Positions 35,096-44,016 of a stretch of 64,000 bases of DNA are shown here, piece after piece. Made by a program: the position numbers and the translations under genes. Each line of letters opens with the position of its first letter. Within the stretch, counting starts at the first letter, position 1. Source of the DNA: Haliea sp. (GTDB lineage Bacteria; Pseudomonadota; Gammaproteobacteria; Pseudomonadales; Halieaceae); assembly GCA_002692965.1 (NCBI GenBank), contig NZNC01000005.1:62001-126000 (forward strand), written 5' to 3'. A model generated the notes under the pieces. It was not told the DNA's origin, ran no database searches, and saw nothing but the letters and a program-made list of their open reading frames with translations.

Positions 35096-35949
35096 AAACC
35101 CCGGAGCGCCTGCAGCCGCTGGTCGAATACGGCCTGGTTGACGAGGTGATTCACCCGCTGATGAGCGGGAAAGAAGCGGATGTCTTCGTGGTACGCCACG
35201 GCGGGGAGCTGTACTGCGCCAAGGTCTACAAGGCGGCCCGCCAGCGCAGTTTCCGCCAGGCCGCTCGCTATACCGAGGGCCGCAAGGTCCGCAATTCCCG
35301 GCGCGCGCGGGCGATGGAAAAGGGCTCGCGTTACGGCCGTGAACAGCAGGAGGAGGCCTGGCAGAGTGCGGAAGTGAGCGCCCTGTACCGGCTGGCCGAG
35401 GCCGATGTGCGGGTGCCGGCACCCCTCGCCTTTGTGGAGGGCGTGCTGCTGATGGAGCTGGTGGTGGACGAGGCGGGCGAAGTCGCACCGCGACTGGCCG
35501 AGGTCAGCATGTCGGCGGAGCAGGCGCGGGAGGATTTTGAGCTGATGCTGCGCTACATCACTCGCATGCTCTGCGCCGGCCTGGTTCACGGCGATCTCTC
35601 GGAGTTCAACGTGCTGGTCGATGCCGGCGGGCCGGTGATCATTGATCTGCCCCAGGCCGTGGATGCCGCCTCCAACAACAATGCCATGGCCATGTTCGTT
35701 CGCGATGTTCGGCGCATGACGCAGTACTACGGGCAGTTTGCCGCCGAGCTGCTGGAAACCCGCTATGCCGAGGAAATCTGGGGGCGTTTCGAGGCCGGCG
35801 ACCTGGAGCCCGAGTCACCGCTCAGCGGCACCGTCGAGGACGTGCCGCGGGATGCCGATGTCGACGCCGTGATGCAGGAAATCCGCGCGGTGTATCGCGA
35901 ACACCAGCTGGATCAGGCGCGTCGCCAGCAGGCGGACGAGGAGGGCTGA
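35092..35949 (+). CDS. RIO-family serine protein kinase
   Basis: Atypical protein kinase of the RIO1 family. In archaea and eukaryotes RIO kinases act in small-subunit ribosome maturation; bacterial roles are largely unknown. Recognisable parts are the flexible ATP-binding segment LMSGKEADVFVV, the Lys in CAKVYK, a RIO-type insert (EGRKVRNSRRARAM ... GREQQEEAW), the catalytic loop HGDLSEFNVLV and the metal-binding aspartate in IIDLPQAVD. Length 285. Overlap of its ATG with the deaD stop strongly suggests translational coupling to an RNA helicase involved in ribosome assembly. Confidence 0.92.
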   Translation: MKTPERLQPLVEYGLVDEVIHPLMSGKEADVFVVRHGGELYCAKVYKAARQRSFRQAARYTEGRKVRNSRRARAMEKGSRYGREQQEEAWQSAEVSALYRLAEADVRVPAPLAFVEGVLLMELVVDEAGEVAPRLAEVSMSAEQAREDFELMLRYITRMLCAGLVHGDLSEFNVLVDAGGPVIIDLPQAVDAASNNNAMAMFVRDVRRMTQYYGQFAAELLETRYAEEIWGRFEAGDLEPESPLSGTVEDVPRDADVDAVMQEIRAVYREHQLDQARRQQADEEG

Positions 35950-35973
35950 GGCCGTTCCCGCAGGGGCAGCGGA

Positions 35974-36441
35974 CTAGCTCTGTTTTGCCTCGGCCTGTTC
36001 TTCGCGCTCTTCACGGGGAATCGGCGGCAGGATCAGCACGGCGCAGGGCGCGTTGACGCTGACGTACTCGACGGTCGCCTTGCGCAGGGGCCAGTGGCTG
36101 CTCGAGCCGCGGGACACCAGCAACAGCAGGTCCACGCCGGTGGAGGCTGCCAACGCCACCAGGGCCTCCCCCGGTGTGCCGGCAACCACGTGCAGGCTCG
36201 CCGAGCGGTTCATCGGCAGGTACTTGCGCATCAGCAGGTCCAGCCACTTGCGCACCTCCGCCTCTTTCTCCTCGGGTGTCGCGCTTTCCACGTGCGGGAA
36301 AAAACCGGCGCTGCCTGGCTGATAGATGCTCGCCAGGTGCAGTTCGCCGCTCTCCTCCACCAGCTGGCAGGCAGTCTCCAGGGCCACCTTGCCCTCGCCG
36401 TCGTCCTCGGGGTCAACCGCGATCAGCAGTTTCCGGTACAT
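35974..36441 (-). CDS. Universal stress protein, UspA family
   Basis: Small cytoplasmic stress protein with the Usp alpha/beta fold (MYRKLLIAVDPEDDG start; LLLLVSRGSSSHWPLRK near the end). The usual ATP-binding pattern GxxG-x9-G(S/T) is incomplete, so it may belong to the non-ATP-binding branch. Length 155. Its first 29 bases overlap the 3' end of the BCCT carrier gene on the same strand, so it is translated from the same message; Usp proteins paired with osmolyte carriers are known to modulate them (TeaD in Halomonas). A regulatory role here is inference. Confidence 0.9.
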   Translation of the reverse strand: MYRKLLIAVDPEDDGEGKVALETACQLVEESGELHLASIYQPGSAGFFPHVESATPEEKEAEVRKWLDLLMRKYLPMNRSASLHVVAGTPGEALVALAASTGVDLLLLVSRGSSSHWPLRKATVEYVSVNAPCAVLILPPIPREEREEQAEAKQS

Positions 36442-38062
36442 GCTGTGCCTCCACAGTGTCGGTGGTCTGGGGGGTGGCTTCCACCTCGGGGTAGACCTGG
36501 CCGTGGGCCAGTTCCTCCACGGAGAAGCCGCGATAATCCGCCCGCAAGGCTCGCCCCAAGGATACTGCCATGAACAGCAGCAATATGCAGAAGGGCAGGC
36601 CGAGGGCCGTGATCACGTTTTGCAGCGCGTCGAGTCCGCCCGCCAGCAAGAGCGTGGCGGCGATCAGGCCCTGGGCCGCGGCCCAGAACACCCGCTGGCG
36701 GACCAGCGAGGGTTGGTCGTCCCGGCGTGTCAGGGTGTCGATCACCAGCGAGGCGGAGTCGGCCGAGGTGGTGAAGAAGATGATGATGATCATCACGCTG
36801 AGCACCGAGGTCAGCGTGGTCAGTGGCAGGGTTTCCAGCAGCACGAAGACGGCCACGGAGGGGTCCTGGTGGACCTGGTCGGCCAGTGCCACGCCGCTCA
36901 TTTCCGCCTGGATGGCGGAGAGCCCGAAGATCGAGAACCAGACCAGGGTGAACAGGGTCGGTGCCAGCAGCACGCCGCAGATAAATTCGCGGATGGTACG
37001 ACCGCGGGAGATGCGGGCAATGAACAGGCCGACGTAGGGGGCCCAGGAAATGGTCCAGGCCCAGTAAAAGATGGTCCAGCGCCGTTGCCAGTCGGAATCG
37101 GTCCAGGTCTGGGTCCAGAAGGCCAGCCAGGGCAGGTCATCCAGGTAGGCACCGACGGTTTCCACCATGCCCTCGAAGATCAGCAGCGACGGCCCGAACA
37201 CCGCGATCAGCAGTGCCAGCAGCAGCGCGAGCAGGATGTTCAGCTGCGACAGCCGGCGTATGCCGCTGTCGAGGCCGAGAGCGACCGAAATGCCGGCGAT
37301 ACCCGCAATGACCGTGATCAGGATGACCTGCACCCCGGCGCTGGTGGGCGTACCGAAGAGAAAGTGCAGCCCGCTGTTCAACTGCATTGCCCCGAGCCCG
37401 AGGGAGGTGGCGACGCCAAACAGGGTGCCCAGCACGGCGACCACGTCGACCACCTGGCCCAGGGGGCCGTGCACGCGCTCGCCGAGCAGCGGGTAGAGCA
37501 GGCTGCTGATGCGCATGGGCAGGGCGTGGCGGTAGGCAAAGTAGGCAATGGCCAGGCCGGGCAGGGCGAAAATGGTCCAGGTGTGCAGGCCGAAGTGGTA
37601 GAGCGCCAGGGTCATCGCCTGTCTCGCCGCGTCCTCGGAGCCGGCCTCGACACCGGGGAAGGGCGGGGCGGAGAAGTGGGAGATCGGCTCGGCGACACCC
37701 CAGAACATGAGGATGGTGCCGATGCCGGCGGCAAACAGCATGGTAAACCAGGTGGCATTGCTGTAATCCGGCCGGGCGTCATCCGCGCCCAGGCGAATGC
37801 TCCCGTAGCGCCCCAGCGCGAGTGTCAGCAAGTAAACCAGCAGAGCCGTCACCGAGAGAATGTAGAACCAGCCCAGGTATCGTGCGACCCAGCGGGTCAG
37901 GCTGCCGAAGAAGGCCGCGACTTCCTGGTCCATCGGAATGGCGATGGCGACGAAAATGATGGCGATTGCCGCCGCGCTGAAGAACACGCCGGGAATGGTC
38001 TGTAAGCCGAGTGCCCGCTGTAGTCGGTCCAGCAAAGAGTTGCCCCCTTCCGATCGCGACAA
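36413..38062 (-). CDS. BCCT-family betaine/choline/carnitine transporter
   Basis: Secondary transporter that takes up quaternary-ammonium osmolytes, probably with Na+ or H+. Twelve hydrophobic helices over 549 residues. Family signatures: MLFAAGIGTILMFWGVAEPISH and, in the tryptophan-rich region, FYWAWTISWAPYVGLFIARISRGRTIREF (quoted in part). The start is uncertain: TTG at 38062 has GGGG a few bases upstream and gives an N-terminus of suitable length; I see no better ATG before the first helix. Overlaps the Usp gene by 29 bases. Substrate cannot be decided by eye. Confidence 0.93.
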   Translation of the reverse strand: MSRSEGGNSLLDRLQRALGLQTIPGVFFSAAAIAIIFVAIAIPMDQEVAAFFGSLTRWVARYLGWFYILSVTALLVYLLTLALGRYGSIRLGADDARPDYSNATWFTMLFAAGIGTILMFWGVAEPISHFSAPPFPGVEAGSEDAARQAMTLALYHFGLHTWTIFALPGLAIAYFAYRHALPMRISSLLYPLLGERVHGPLGQVVDVVAVLGTLFGVATSLGLGAMQLNSGLHFLFGTPTSAGVQVILITVIAGIAGISVALGLDSGIRRLSQLNILLALLLALLIAVFGPSLLIFEGMVETVGAYLDDLPWLAFWTQTWTDSDWQRRWTIFYWAWTISWAPYVGLFIARISRGRTIREFICGVLLAPTLFTLVWFSIFGLSAIQAEMSGVALADQVHQDPSVAVFVLLETLPLTTLTSVLSVMIIIIFFTTSADSASLVIDTLTRRDDQPSLVRQRVFWAAAQGLIAATLLLAGGLDALQNVITALGLPFCILLLFMAVSLGRALRADYRGFSVEELAHGQVYPEVEATPQTTDTVEAQHVPETADRG

Positions 38063-38178
38063 AGACCCCTACCCTAACACAGGGAGAGCGTGGAAATCGT
38101 CCATCGGCTGACGACTTCCTGGCCCGCATGTGCGAGAATCTCCGGCTTTCAAACCCCAACTGGATCGCTGTTGTCTGC

Positions 38179-38946
38179 ATGTCTGCTACCTCCCCGGCAC
38201 GTCCCGCCACCGACTCATCCACCGCGACTTTCCGCCTCAAGGGCGGCCTGTTTCCGATGACAGCGCTGGAGCTGGTCGCCTGGGATTCGCAGCGTTTCCT
38301 GCAGGATCTGCAGGACAAGGTGGCCGAGGCTCCGGCGTTTTTCCGCGACACGCCGGTGATTCTCGACCTGGACGGGCTCGCCGAAAGCGTTGAGCTGCCA
38401 CTGAGCGAGCTGGTGGACCTGTGCCGGCGACACGGACTGCTGCCGGTCGGCGTGCGCGGGGGTAGCCCGGGACGCGAGGCGATGGCCCGGGAAGCGGGCC
38501 TGGCCTGCCTTCCCGCCAGTCGCGCTCGCGGCGCGCGGTCTCCGCGGGAGCCGGCAGGCGATACCGCGCCGCCGGAAACACCCGAGGCACCTACACCCGC
38601 AGCGCTGGAATCCCCTTCTCCGAGCCGGGTGGTCACCACGCCGGTGCGCTCCGGTCAGCAGGTCTATGCGGCGGGTGGCGACCTGATTGTGCTCTCATCG
38701 GTATCCGAGGGGGCAGAGGTCCTGGCGGATGGCAATATCCATGTCTATGGCCCCCTGCGGGGGCGCGCCCTGGCCGGTGTGCGCGGGGACAGCCAGGCGC
38801 GGATCTTCTGCCAGAGCCTGGAGGCCGAGCTGGTTTCCATTGCCGGTGACTTCAAGCTGCACGACGACCTGCAGGGGCCGCTGTGGAAGCGGCCGGTGCA
38901 GATCAGTCTCGATGCGCAGACCCTGCGGGTCGAGGCCCTGGTCTGA
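38179..38946 (+). CDS. minC: Septum-site determining protein MinC
   Basis: Inhibitor of FtsZ polymerisation, delivered to the cell poles by MinD. N-terminal FtsZ-inhibiting domain (about residues 1-105; FRLKGGLFPMTALEL), a proline/alanine-rich linker, and the C-terminal beta-helix domain (about 150-255) with PVRSGQQVYAAGGDLIVL and the RIFCQSLEAELVSIAG segment that contacts MinD. The ATG at 38179 is chosen because it precedes the conserved N-terminal strand; the frame is open further upstream. Length 255. First of minCDE. Confidence 0.95.
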   Translation: MSATSPARPATDSSTATFRLKGGLFPMTALELVAWDSQRFLQDLQDKVAEAPAFFRDTPVILDLDGLAESVELPLSELVDLCRRHGLLPVGVRGGSPGREAMAREAGLACLPASRARGARSPREPAGDTAPPETPEAPTPAALESPSPSRVVTTPVRSGQQVYAAGGDLIVLSSVSEGAEVLADGNIHVYGPLRGRALAGVRGDSQARIFCQSLEAELVSIAGDFKLHDDLQGPLWKRPVQISLDAQTLRVEALV

Positions 38947-38995
38947 CCGCCCGGGTCAGTTTTTCATTCATCCAATCGCTACAAGGATCACTTAC

Positions 38996-39808
38996 GTGGC
39001 CAGAATCATTGTTGTGACATCAGGAAAAGGCGGGGTGGGCAAGACCACCACCAGCGCCGCCATCAGCAGCGGCCTGGCATTGCGCGGGCACAAGACGGTG
39101 GTGGTGGATTTCGATATCGGGCTGCGCAACCTCGATATCATCATGAATTGCGAGCGCCGTGTGGTCTACGATTTCGTCAACGTCATCAACGGCGAAGCCA
39201 ACCTGCGCCAGGCGCTGATCAAGGACAAGCGGGTCGACAATCTCTATATCCTCCCCGCCTCCCAGACCCGCGACAAGGACGCCCTCACTGTCGAGGGCGT
39301 GGAGAAAGTGCTGCAGGACCTGGCGGCGGACGGTTTTGAATATATCGTCTGCGACTCGCCGGCGGGTATCGAGCACGGCGCGTTCATGGCGCTGTACTTT
39401 GCCGATACCGCGATCGTGGTGGCCAACCCCGAGGTCTCCTCGGTACGCGACTCGGACCGCATCCTGGGCATCCTGCAGAGCAAATCCCGCCGCGCCGAGC
39501 AGGGCGAGCGGGTGGAGGAGTGCCTGCTGCTGACCCGCTACAACCCGGTACGGGTGGAGCGCGGCGAGATGCTCTCGGTGGAGGATGTCGAGGATATTCT
39601 CGCCACCCGCCTGCTGGGGGTGATCCCGGAGTCGGAGTCGGTGCTCAAGGCCTCCAACCAGGGGGTCCCGGTGATCCACGATCGCGAGAGCGAGGCGGGT
39701 CAGGCCTACGACGATGCCGTGGCGCGACTGCTGGGTGAAGACCGCGATCACCGCTTTCTGTCACTGGAGAGCCGCGGCCTGTTCAAGCGCCTGTTTGGGA
39801 GGAAGTGA
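38996..39808 (+). CDS. minD: Septum-site determining ATPase MinD
   Basis: Membrane-binding ATPase that recruits MinC and oscillates under MinE control. The deviant Walker A motif [13 protein letters not shown] starts at residue 9 (Lys11, Lys16), and the C-terminal amphipathic membrane-targeting helix LFKRLFGRK is intact. The start is GTG at 38996 with AAGGA 8 bases upstream, giving the canonical (M)[12 protein letters not shown] and 270 residues; the frame is open upstream through minC. The stop overlaps the minE start. Confidence 0.98.
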   Translation: MARIIVVTSGKGGVGKTTTSAAISSGLALRGHKTVVVDFDIGLRNLDIIMNCERRVVYDFVNVINGEANLRQALIKDKRVDNLYILPASQTRDKDALTVEGVEKVLQDLAADGFEYIVCDSPAGIEHGAFMALYFADTAIVVANPEVSSVRDSDRILGILQSKSRRAEQGERVEECLLLTRYNPVRVERGEMLSVEDVEDILATRLLGVIPESESVLKASNQGVPVIHDRESEAGQAYDDAVARLLGEDRDHRFLSLESRGLFKRLFGRK

Positions 39809-40059
39809 TGGGGATTTTCGACTATTTCCGCAGCGGCCGGAAGAACACGGCCTCGATCGCCAAGGAGCGCCTGCAGATCATCGTCGCCCACGAGCGGTCC
39901 CAGCGCAATCAGCCGGACTGGCTGCCGCGCCTGCAGCAGGAGTTGCTGGAGGTGATCCGCAAGTACGTCGAGGTGGAGCAGGACCAGGTGGACGTGCAGC
40001 TGGACCAGAACGGCAATTGTTCGGTCCTGGAGCTGAATATTACCCTGCCCGACCGCTGA
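39808..40059 (+). CDS. minE: Cell-division topological specificity factor MinE
   Basis: Stimulates MinD ATPase and drives pole-to-pole oscillation. The N-terminal membrane-targeting segment MGIFDYFRS and the MinD-contact helix ([17 protein letters not shown]) are clear, followed by the dimerisation domain ending [11 protein letters not shown]. Length 83. The ATG at 39808 shares its first base with the minD stop codon and is preceded by GGGAGG; a GTG one codon earlier is less likely. Confidence 0.97.
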   Translation: MGIFDYFRSGRKNTASIAKERLQIIVAHERSQRNQPDWLPRLQQELLEVIRKYVEVEQDQVDVQLDQNGNCSVLELNITLPDR

Positions 40060-40108
40060 GGCCTGCCGCGGCGCGCCGCGCGCGGCGGCCGTGTCCGAGC
40101 GGGGCGCT

Positions 40109-40570
40109 TCAGTGCAAGCGGGTGCTGGGCGCCAGTGGCGCCTGGCTTTCCCCCGCGAACAGATAGTCGAGGCGCAGGCACTCCGTGGCCAGCTCCCGGG
40201 TCGCCTGCAGACCCGCGGCGAGGAAATCGGCAAACTGCGCCTGGGTCATGCCCGCGGCGCCGGGATAGATGGCCGAGACCACCAGTTGCGGCGTGGCGTC
40301 GTCGACAATGTCCAGGAACAGCTTCAACAGCGGGTAGTCCATGCTCAGGCGGCCGAGGTCCGCGGCAATCGCCATCAGCGCCATCGGCCGCACCTCCAGG
40401 CCCGTGGTAAGCAGGACGCCAAAGGGTTCCACCAGCAAGCGGCTGTCCACCACGCCCTCCAGCTGGCGCAGGTCGCTCAGGTGCAGGCCCTCGCAGTGGT
40501 CGCAGAGTTCGACGGTGACCCGGGCTTTCTGAAGCCAGTGCTCGAGGGTGGCGCGATCGGGGGTAGGCAT
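40109..40570 (-). CDS. YbjN-domain protein of unknown role
   Basis: Cytoplasmic 153-residue protein resembling the YbjN (type III secretion chaperone-like fold) family. Conserved-looking parts are [23 protein letters not shown], a central strand-rich part ([19 protein letters not shown]) and [20 protein letters not shown]. The ATG at 40570 is preferred to the longer frame because the upstream 55 residues are proline/serine-rich and look non-coding. It converges on minE across a very GC-rich 49-base gap and is divergent from recA. Function unknown. Confidence 0.8.
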   Translation of the reverse strand: MPTPDRATLEHWLQKARVTVELCDHCEGLHLSDLRQLEGVVDSRLLVEPFGVLLTTGLEVRPMALMAIAADLGRLSMDYPLLKLFLDIVDDATPQLVVSAIYPGAAGMTQAQFADFLAAGLQATRELATECLRLDYLFAGESQAPLAPSTRLH

Positions 40571-40733
40571 GGGGGCGCGTTGCTCTCCGGGACAATCAGG
40601 GGCGGCTATTCTACGGCTTGTGGGGCCGGGGCTCCAGTCGGAGTGTCCCGGCCGACCTGTCGCCTTTTCCGGCAGGTCGCTACGCGAAGGATGGAAAACG
40701 GGCGTTTTGGGGCTTGCAATCTGTTTCTGATGC

Positions 40734-40753
40734 ACTGAGTATATATACAGTAG
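40734..40753. promoter_or_regulatory. LexA (SOS) box of recA
   Basis: ACTGAGTATATATACAGTA (40734-40752) contains CTG-N10-CAG with an alternating TA core, an almost perfect gammaproteobacterial SOS box, about 87 bases before the recA start. TTGCAA at 40714-40719 and the AT-rich core would form the -35 and -10 of the recA promoter, so LexA would cover the -10. Confidence 0.85.
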
Positions 40754-40839
40754 TTGGGTCGGGTTGGCGCCGGTCCGGGGGTCACTCCCGGCGCGCCGTT
40801 CCCGCCATCATGGCAAACGCTTCCGTAACGAGGTCGACT

Positions 40840-41883
40840 ATGGATCCGAACAAGCAGAAAGCACTGGACGCCGCCCTGGGGCAGATTGAACGGCAGTTTG
40901 GCAAGGGTACCGTCATGCGCATGGGTGATACCGAGCGCGTGGCGATACCGGCCATTTCCACCGGCTCCCTGGGGCTCGATATCGCCCTCGGTATCGGCGG
41001 TCTGCCCAAGGGCCGCATCTGCGAGATCTACGGGCCCGAGTCGTCGGGCAAGACCACCCTGACGCTGCAGGTGATTGCCGAGGCACAGAAGGCCGGTGGA
41101 ACGGCGGCCTTCATTGACGCCGAGCACGCCCTCGATCCGATCTATGCGGAAAAGCTCGGCGTGCAGGTGGACGACCTGATCCTGTCCCAGCCGGATACCG
41201 GCGAGCAGGCCCTGGAAGTGGCGGAGATGCTGGTGCGCTCCGGCGCTGTCGACGTGTTGGTGGTGGACTCGGTGGCGGCGCTGACCCCGAAGGCGGAAAT
41301 CGAGGGCGAGATGGGGGATTCCCATGTCGGTCTGCAGGCTCGCCTGCTCAGCCAGGCCATGCGCAAGCTGACCGCCACCATCAAGCAGACCAACTGCCTG
41401 GTGATCTTCATCAACCAGATCCGCATGAAGATCGGCGTCATGTTCGGCAATCCCGAAACCACCACCGGTGGCAACGCCCTCAAGTTCTACTCCTCCGTGC
41501 GTCTGGATATCCGCCGGATCGGTGCAGTCAAGGAGGGCGATGAGGTGGTCGGCAACGAAACCCGGGTCAAGGTGGTCAAGAACAAGGTCTCCCCGCCCTT
41601 CAAGCAGGCGGAGTTCCAGATTCTCTACGGCAAGGGCATCTATCACCTGGGCGAGGTGATCGACTGGGGTGTGAAACTGAACCTGGTCGACAAGTCGGGC
41701 GCCTGGTATGCCTACCAGGGCGACAAGATCGGCCAGGGCAAAGCCAATGCCGCGCGCTTCCTGGAGGAAAACCCGGCGATTGCCAGCGAGATCGAAAGCC
41801 AGATTCGCAGTCAATTGATGGCCGCCCCCGTGCCCAAGTCCGCGGCAGCGGCCGAGCAGGGCGGTACGGTTGACGCGGAATGA
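40840..41883 (+). CDS. recA: Recombinase RecA
   Basis: DNA strand-exchange ATPase and coprotease that triggers LexA self-cleavage. Walker [14 protein letters not shown] (around residue 68), the Walker B region [15 protein letters not shown]-binding loop L1 ([14 protein letters not shown]) and L2 ([19 protein letters not shown]) are intact. The ATG at 40840 has GAGG 7 bases upstream and gives the canonical [17 protein letters not shown]; an ATG ten codons earlier is the alternative. Length 347. LexA-controlled, followed by recX. Confidence 0.99.
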   Translation: MDPNKQKALDAALGQIERQFGKGTVMRMGDTERVAIPAISTGSLGLDIALGIGGLPKGRICEIYGPESSGKTTLTLQVIAEAQKAGGTAAFIDAEHALDPIYAEKLGVQVDDLILSQPDTGEQALEVAEMLVRSGAVDVLVVDSVAALTPKAEIEGEMGDSHVGLQARLLSQAMRKLTATIKQTNCLVIFINQIRMKIGVMFGNPETTTGGNALKFYSSVRLDIRRIGAVKEGDEVVGNETRVKVVKNKVSPPFKQAEFQILYGKGIYHLGEVIDWGVKLNLVDKSGAWYAYQGDKIGQGKANAARFLEENPAIASEIESQIRSQLMAAPVPKSAAAAEQGGTVDAE

Positions 41884-41966
41884 GCCCCGCGGCGTGGCCA
41901 GCGGGCGCGGGCGTTCCGCTCAGCCCGCCGCGCTGGCTACCCCCCAGGCGACCCGAGCGAAACCGT

Positions 41967-42416
41967 ATGCAGAACACCACTGACACCCGGGATTTGCGGC
42001 TCGCGGCAATGAACCTGCTGGCGCGCCGGGAGCATTCTCGCCTGGAACTGGCGCAGAAGCTGCGTCGTCGTTTCGGTGAGGGAGGGCTTCTGGACGAGGT
42101 GCTGGATGCCCTGGCGATGGAAGGTCTGCAGAGCGACGCGCGATTCGCCGAGAGTTTTCTCCGGCAGCGCGTGGAGCGCGGCTACGGTCCGCTGCGGGTA
42201 CGCCAGGAGATGCGCGAGCGCGGGCTCGACGAAGGCGCAATCAATCAGGCCGAGCGGACGTTATCGCCCGACTGGGATGCCCTGGCGGAACAGGTGTATC
42301 AGCGCAAGTACGCCTCGAGCCCGGTGGGGGATAACCGGGAGAAGGCGCGCCGGGCTCGCTTCCTGCAGTCCCGGGGTTTTCATCACCAGAGTTTCCGGCA
42401 TCTCCTCGATGCCTGA
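41967..42416 (+). CDS. recX: Regulatory protein RecX
   Basis: Small helical modulator that binds RecA filaments and limits recombination. The 149-residue product has the RecX tandem three-helix repeats (AMNLLARREHSRLELAQKL, VLDALAMEGLQSDARFAESFLRQR, RARFLQSRGFHHQSFRHLL). It lies 83 bases downstream of recA and is probably expressed by read-through from the SOS promoter. I choose the ATG at 41967; the frame is open back to the recA stop but lacks similarity there. Converges on the AbgT gene 12 bases away. Confidence 0.94.
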   Translation: MQNTTDTRDLRLAAMNLLARREHSRLELAQKLRRRFGEGGLLDEVLDALAMEGLQSDARFAESFLRQRVERGYGPLRVRQEMRERGLDEGAINQAERTLSPDWDALAEQVYQRKYASSPVGDNREKARRARFLQSRGFHHQSFRHLLDA

Positions 42417-42428
42417 CCTGGCGCCACC

Positions 42429-43967
42429 TCAGCTCGCCGGGTAGCCATAGCTCGCCTGCAGGCCGAGGGGGATCCCCAGCCCCCAGTAGGCCAGCAGGAA
42501 GAGCGTCCAGATGACGATGAAGCTGAGGGTATAAGGCAGCATCATCGCGACCACGGTACCAATCCCCGTCTCCCGGACATAGCGCTGGCAATAGACCACC
42601 ACCAGGGGGAAGTAGGGCATCAGTGGCGTAATGATGTTGGTCGTGGAATCGCCCACCCGGTAGGCGGCCTGTGTCAGGTCCGGTGAAATTCCCAGCTCCA
42701 TCAGCATGGGCACCAGGATGGGTGCCAGCAGGGCCCATTTTGCCGAGGCGGAGCCCACGAAAAGATTCAGCAGGCCGGTCAGCAGCACCACCCCCGAGAC
42801 TGTCAGGGCCGCCGGCAGGCCCATGGCCTGCAGCGACTGCGCACCGCTCAGTGCCAGCAGAATACCCAGGTTCGACTGGCTGAAGGCGTAGATGAACTGG
42901 GCGATAAAGAACATGATGACCAGGTAGTAGGCCATGGTCTGCATGGTCTTGCTCATCCCATCAATGACGTCCCGGCTGCTGCTGATGGTGCCCGCCATGA
43001 CGCCGTAGACCACCCCCGGCAAGAGGAAGAAGAGAAAGATCAAGGGGACGATGGCCTCCATGAGGGGGGCACCGAACTCTGTCAGAGAACCGTTGCTGCC
43101 GCGCCAGGCGGAACCTTCGGGCAGGGCGCTGAGAAGTAGTAGGAGCAGGGAGCCGAGCATGGTCCAGAGGGCGGCGCGCAGGGCGCGTTGCTCCCGGGGG
43201 CCGGTCTCCGCCTGGAGGCTGCCCTCGGCTTCCTCCTCCTGATCAATTGCCGTGTGGCGCAGTCTCGGCTCGACGATACGGTCGGTAATCAACCAGCCCG
43301 CGAGAATGATCAGCACAGAGGAGCTGGCGGTAAAGAAATAGTTGTTCAGCGGGTTGAGGCTGACTGCCGGGTCGAGGATCTGCGCGGCGGACTGGCTGAT
43401 GCCCTGCAGCATGGGGTCGACTGCCGAGGGTACGAAGTTGGCGGCATAGCCTCCCGACACCCCGGCGAAGGCGGCGGCGATCCCGGCCAGGGGATGCCGT
43501 CCGGCGGCGTGGAAAATGATGCCGCCGAGGGGAATGACCAGGACATAGCCGGCGTCCGCTGCCGTGTGGCTGACAATGCCCACGCCGATGATCATCGGCG
43601 TCAGCAGCCAGTTTGCCGTGACACGCAGCATGGCGCGCAGGGCGGTATGGATAAAACCGCTGTGCTCGGCGACGCCGATCCCCAGCATGGCCACCAGCAC
43701 CACACCGATCGGATGGAAGTGTGCAAAGGTCTGCACCATGTCGGCAAGAAAGGCCGTCATGGCCTCGGGCGCGAGCTGGTTGACCACGACCAGTGGCTGA
43801 CCGGTGCGCGGGTCCGTCAGGTCATAGCTGAACAGGGAGAACAGCGCCGACAGCGCCCAGGTAATCACCAGCAGGGCTATGAACAGGACCGCCGGGTCCG
43901 GCAATCGGTTGCCCGCGCGTTCAATGAGCGAGAGCAGACGCTGGGAAGCTTTTGGGGGAGGGGTCAT
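42429..43967 (-). CDS. AbgT-family transporter
   Basis: Inner-membrane carrier of the AbgT family, whose members import p-aminobenzoyl-glutamate (a folate breakdown product) or export sulfonamide-like antimetabolites. About 12 hydrophobic helices over 512 residues, with family segments LPDPAVLFIALLVITW, AMLGIGVAEHSGFI, GGYAANFVPSAVDPMLQGIS, and PYFPLVVVYCQRYVRETGIG near the C-terminus. No abgA/abgB peptidase genes are adjacent, so the export role is as likely as import. Start ATG at 43967. Confidence 0.93.
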   Translation of the reverse strand: MTPPPKASQRLLSLIERAGNRLPDPAVLFIALLVITWALSALFSLFSYDLTDPRTGQPLVVVNQLAPEAMTAFLADMVQTFAHFHPIGVVLVAMLGIGVAEHSGFIHTALRAMLRVTANWLLTPMIIGVGIVSHTAADAGYVLVIPLGGIIFHAAGRHPLAGIAAAFAGVSGGYAANFVPSAVDPMLQGISQSAAQILDPAVSLNPLNNYFFTASSSVLIILAGWLITDRIVEPRLRHTAIDQEEEAEGSLQAETGPREQRALRAALWTMLGSLLLLLLSALPEGSAWRGSNGSLTEFGAPLMEAIVPLIFLFFLLPGVVYGVMAGTISSSRDVIDGMSKTMQTMAYYLVIMFFIAQFIYAFSQSNLGILLALSGAQSLQAMGLPAALTVSGVVLLTGLLNLFVGSASAKWALLAPILVPMLMELGISPDLTQAAYRVGDSTTNIITPLMPYFPLVVVYCQRYVRETGIGTVVAMMLPYTLSFIVIWTLFLLAYWGLGIPLGLQASYGYPAS

Positions 43968-44016
43968 CGGGTCATCCGCCGGCCTTTAGCCGACGAGTGT
44001 ACCGGGCTGGCCGCGC

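Noticed and set aside
36326-38005. 559-codon open frame on the plus strand opposite the BCCT gene
   Set aside because: Antisense shadow; composition is Gly/Gln/His-rich and it has no recognisable domain, whereas the minus-strand carrier is unmistakable.
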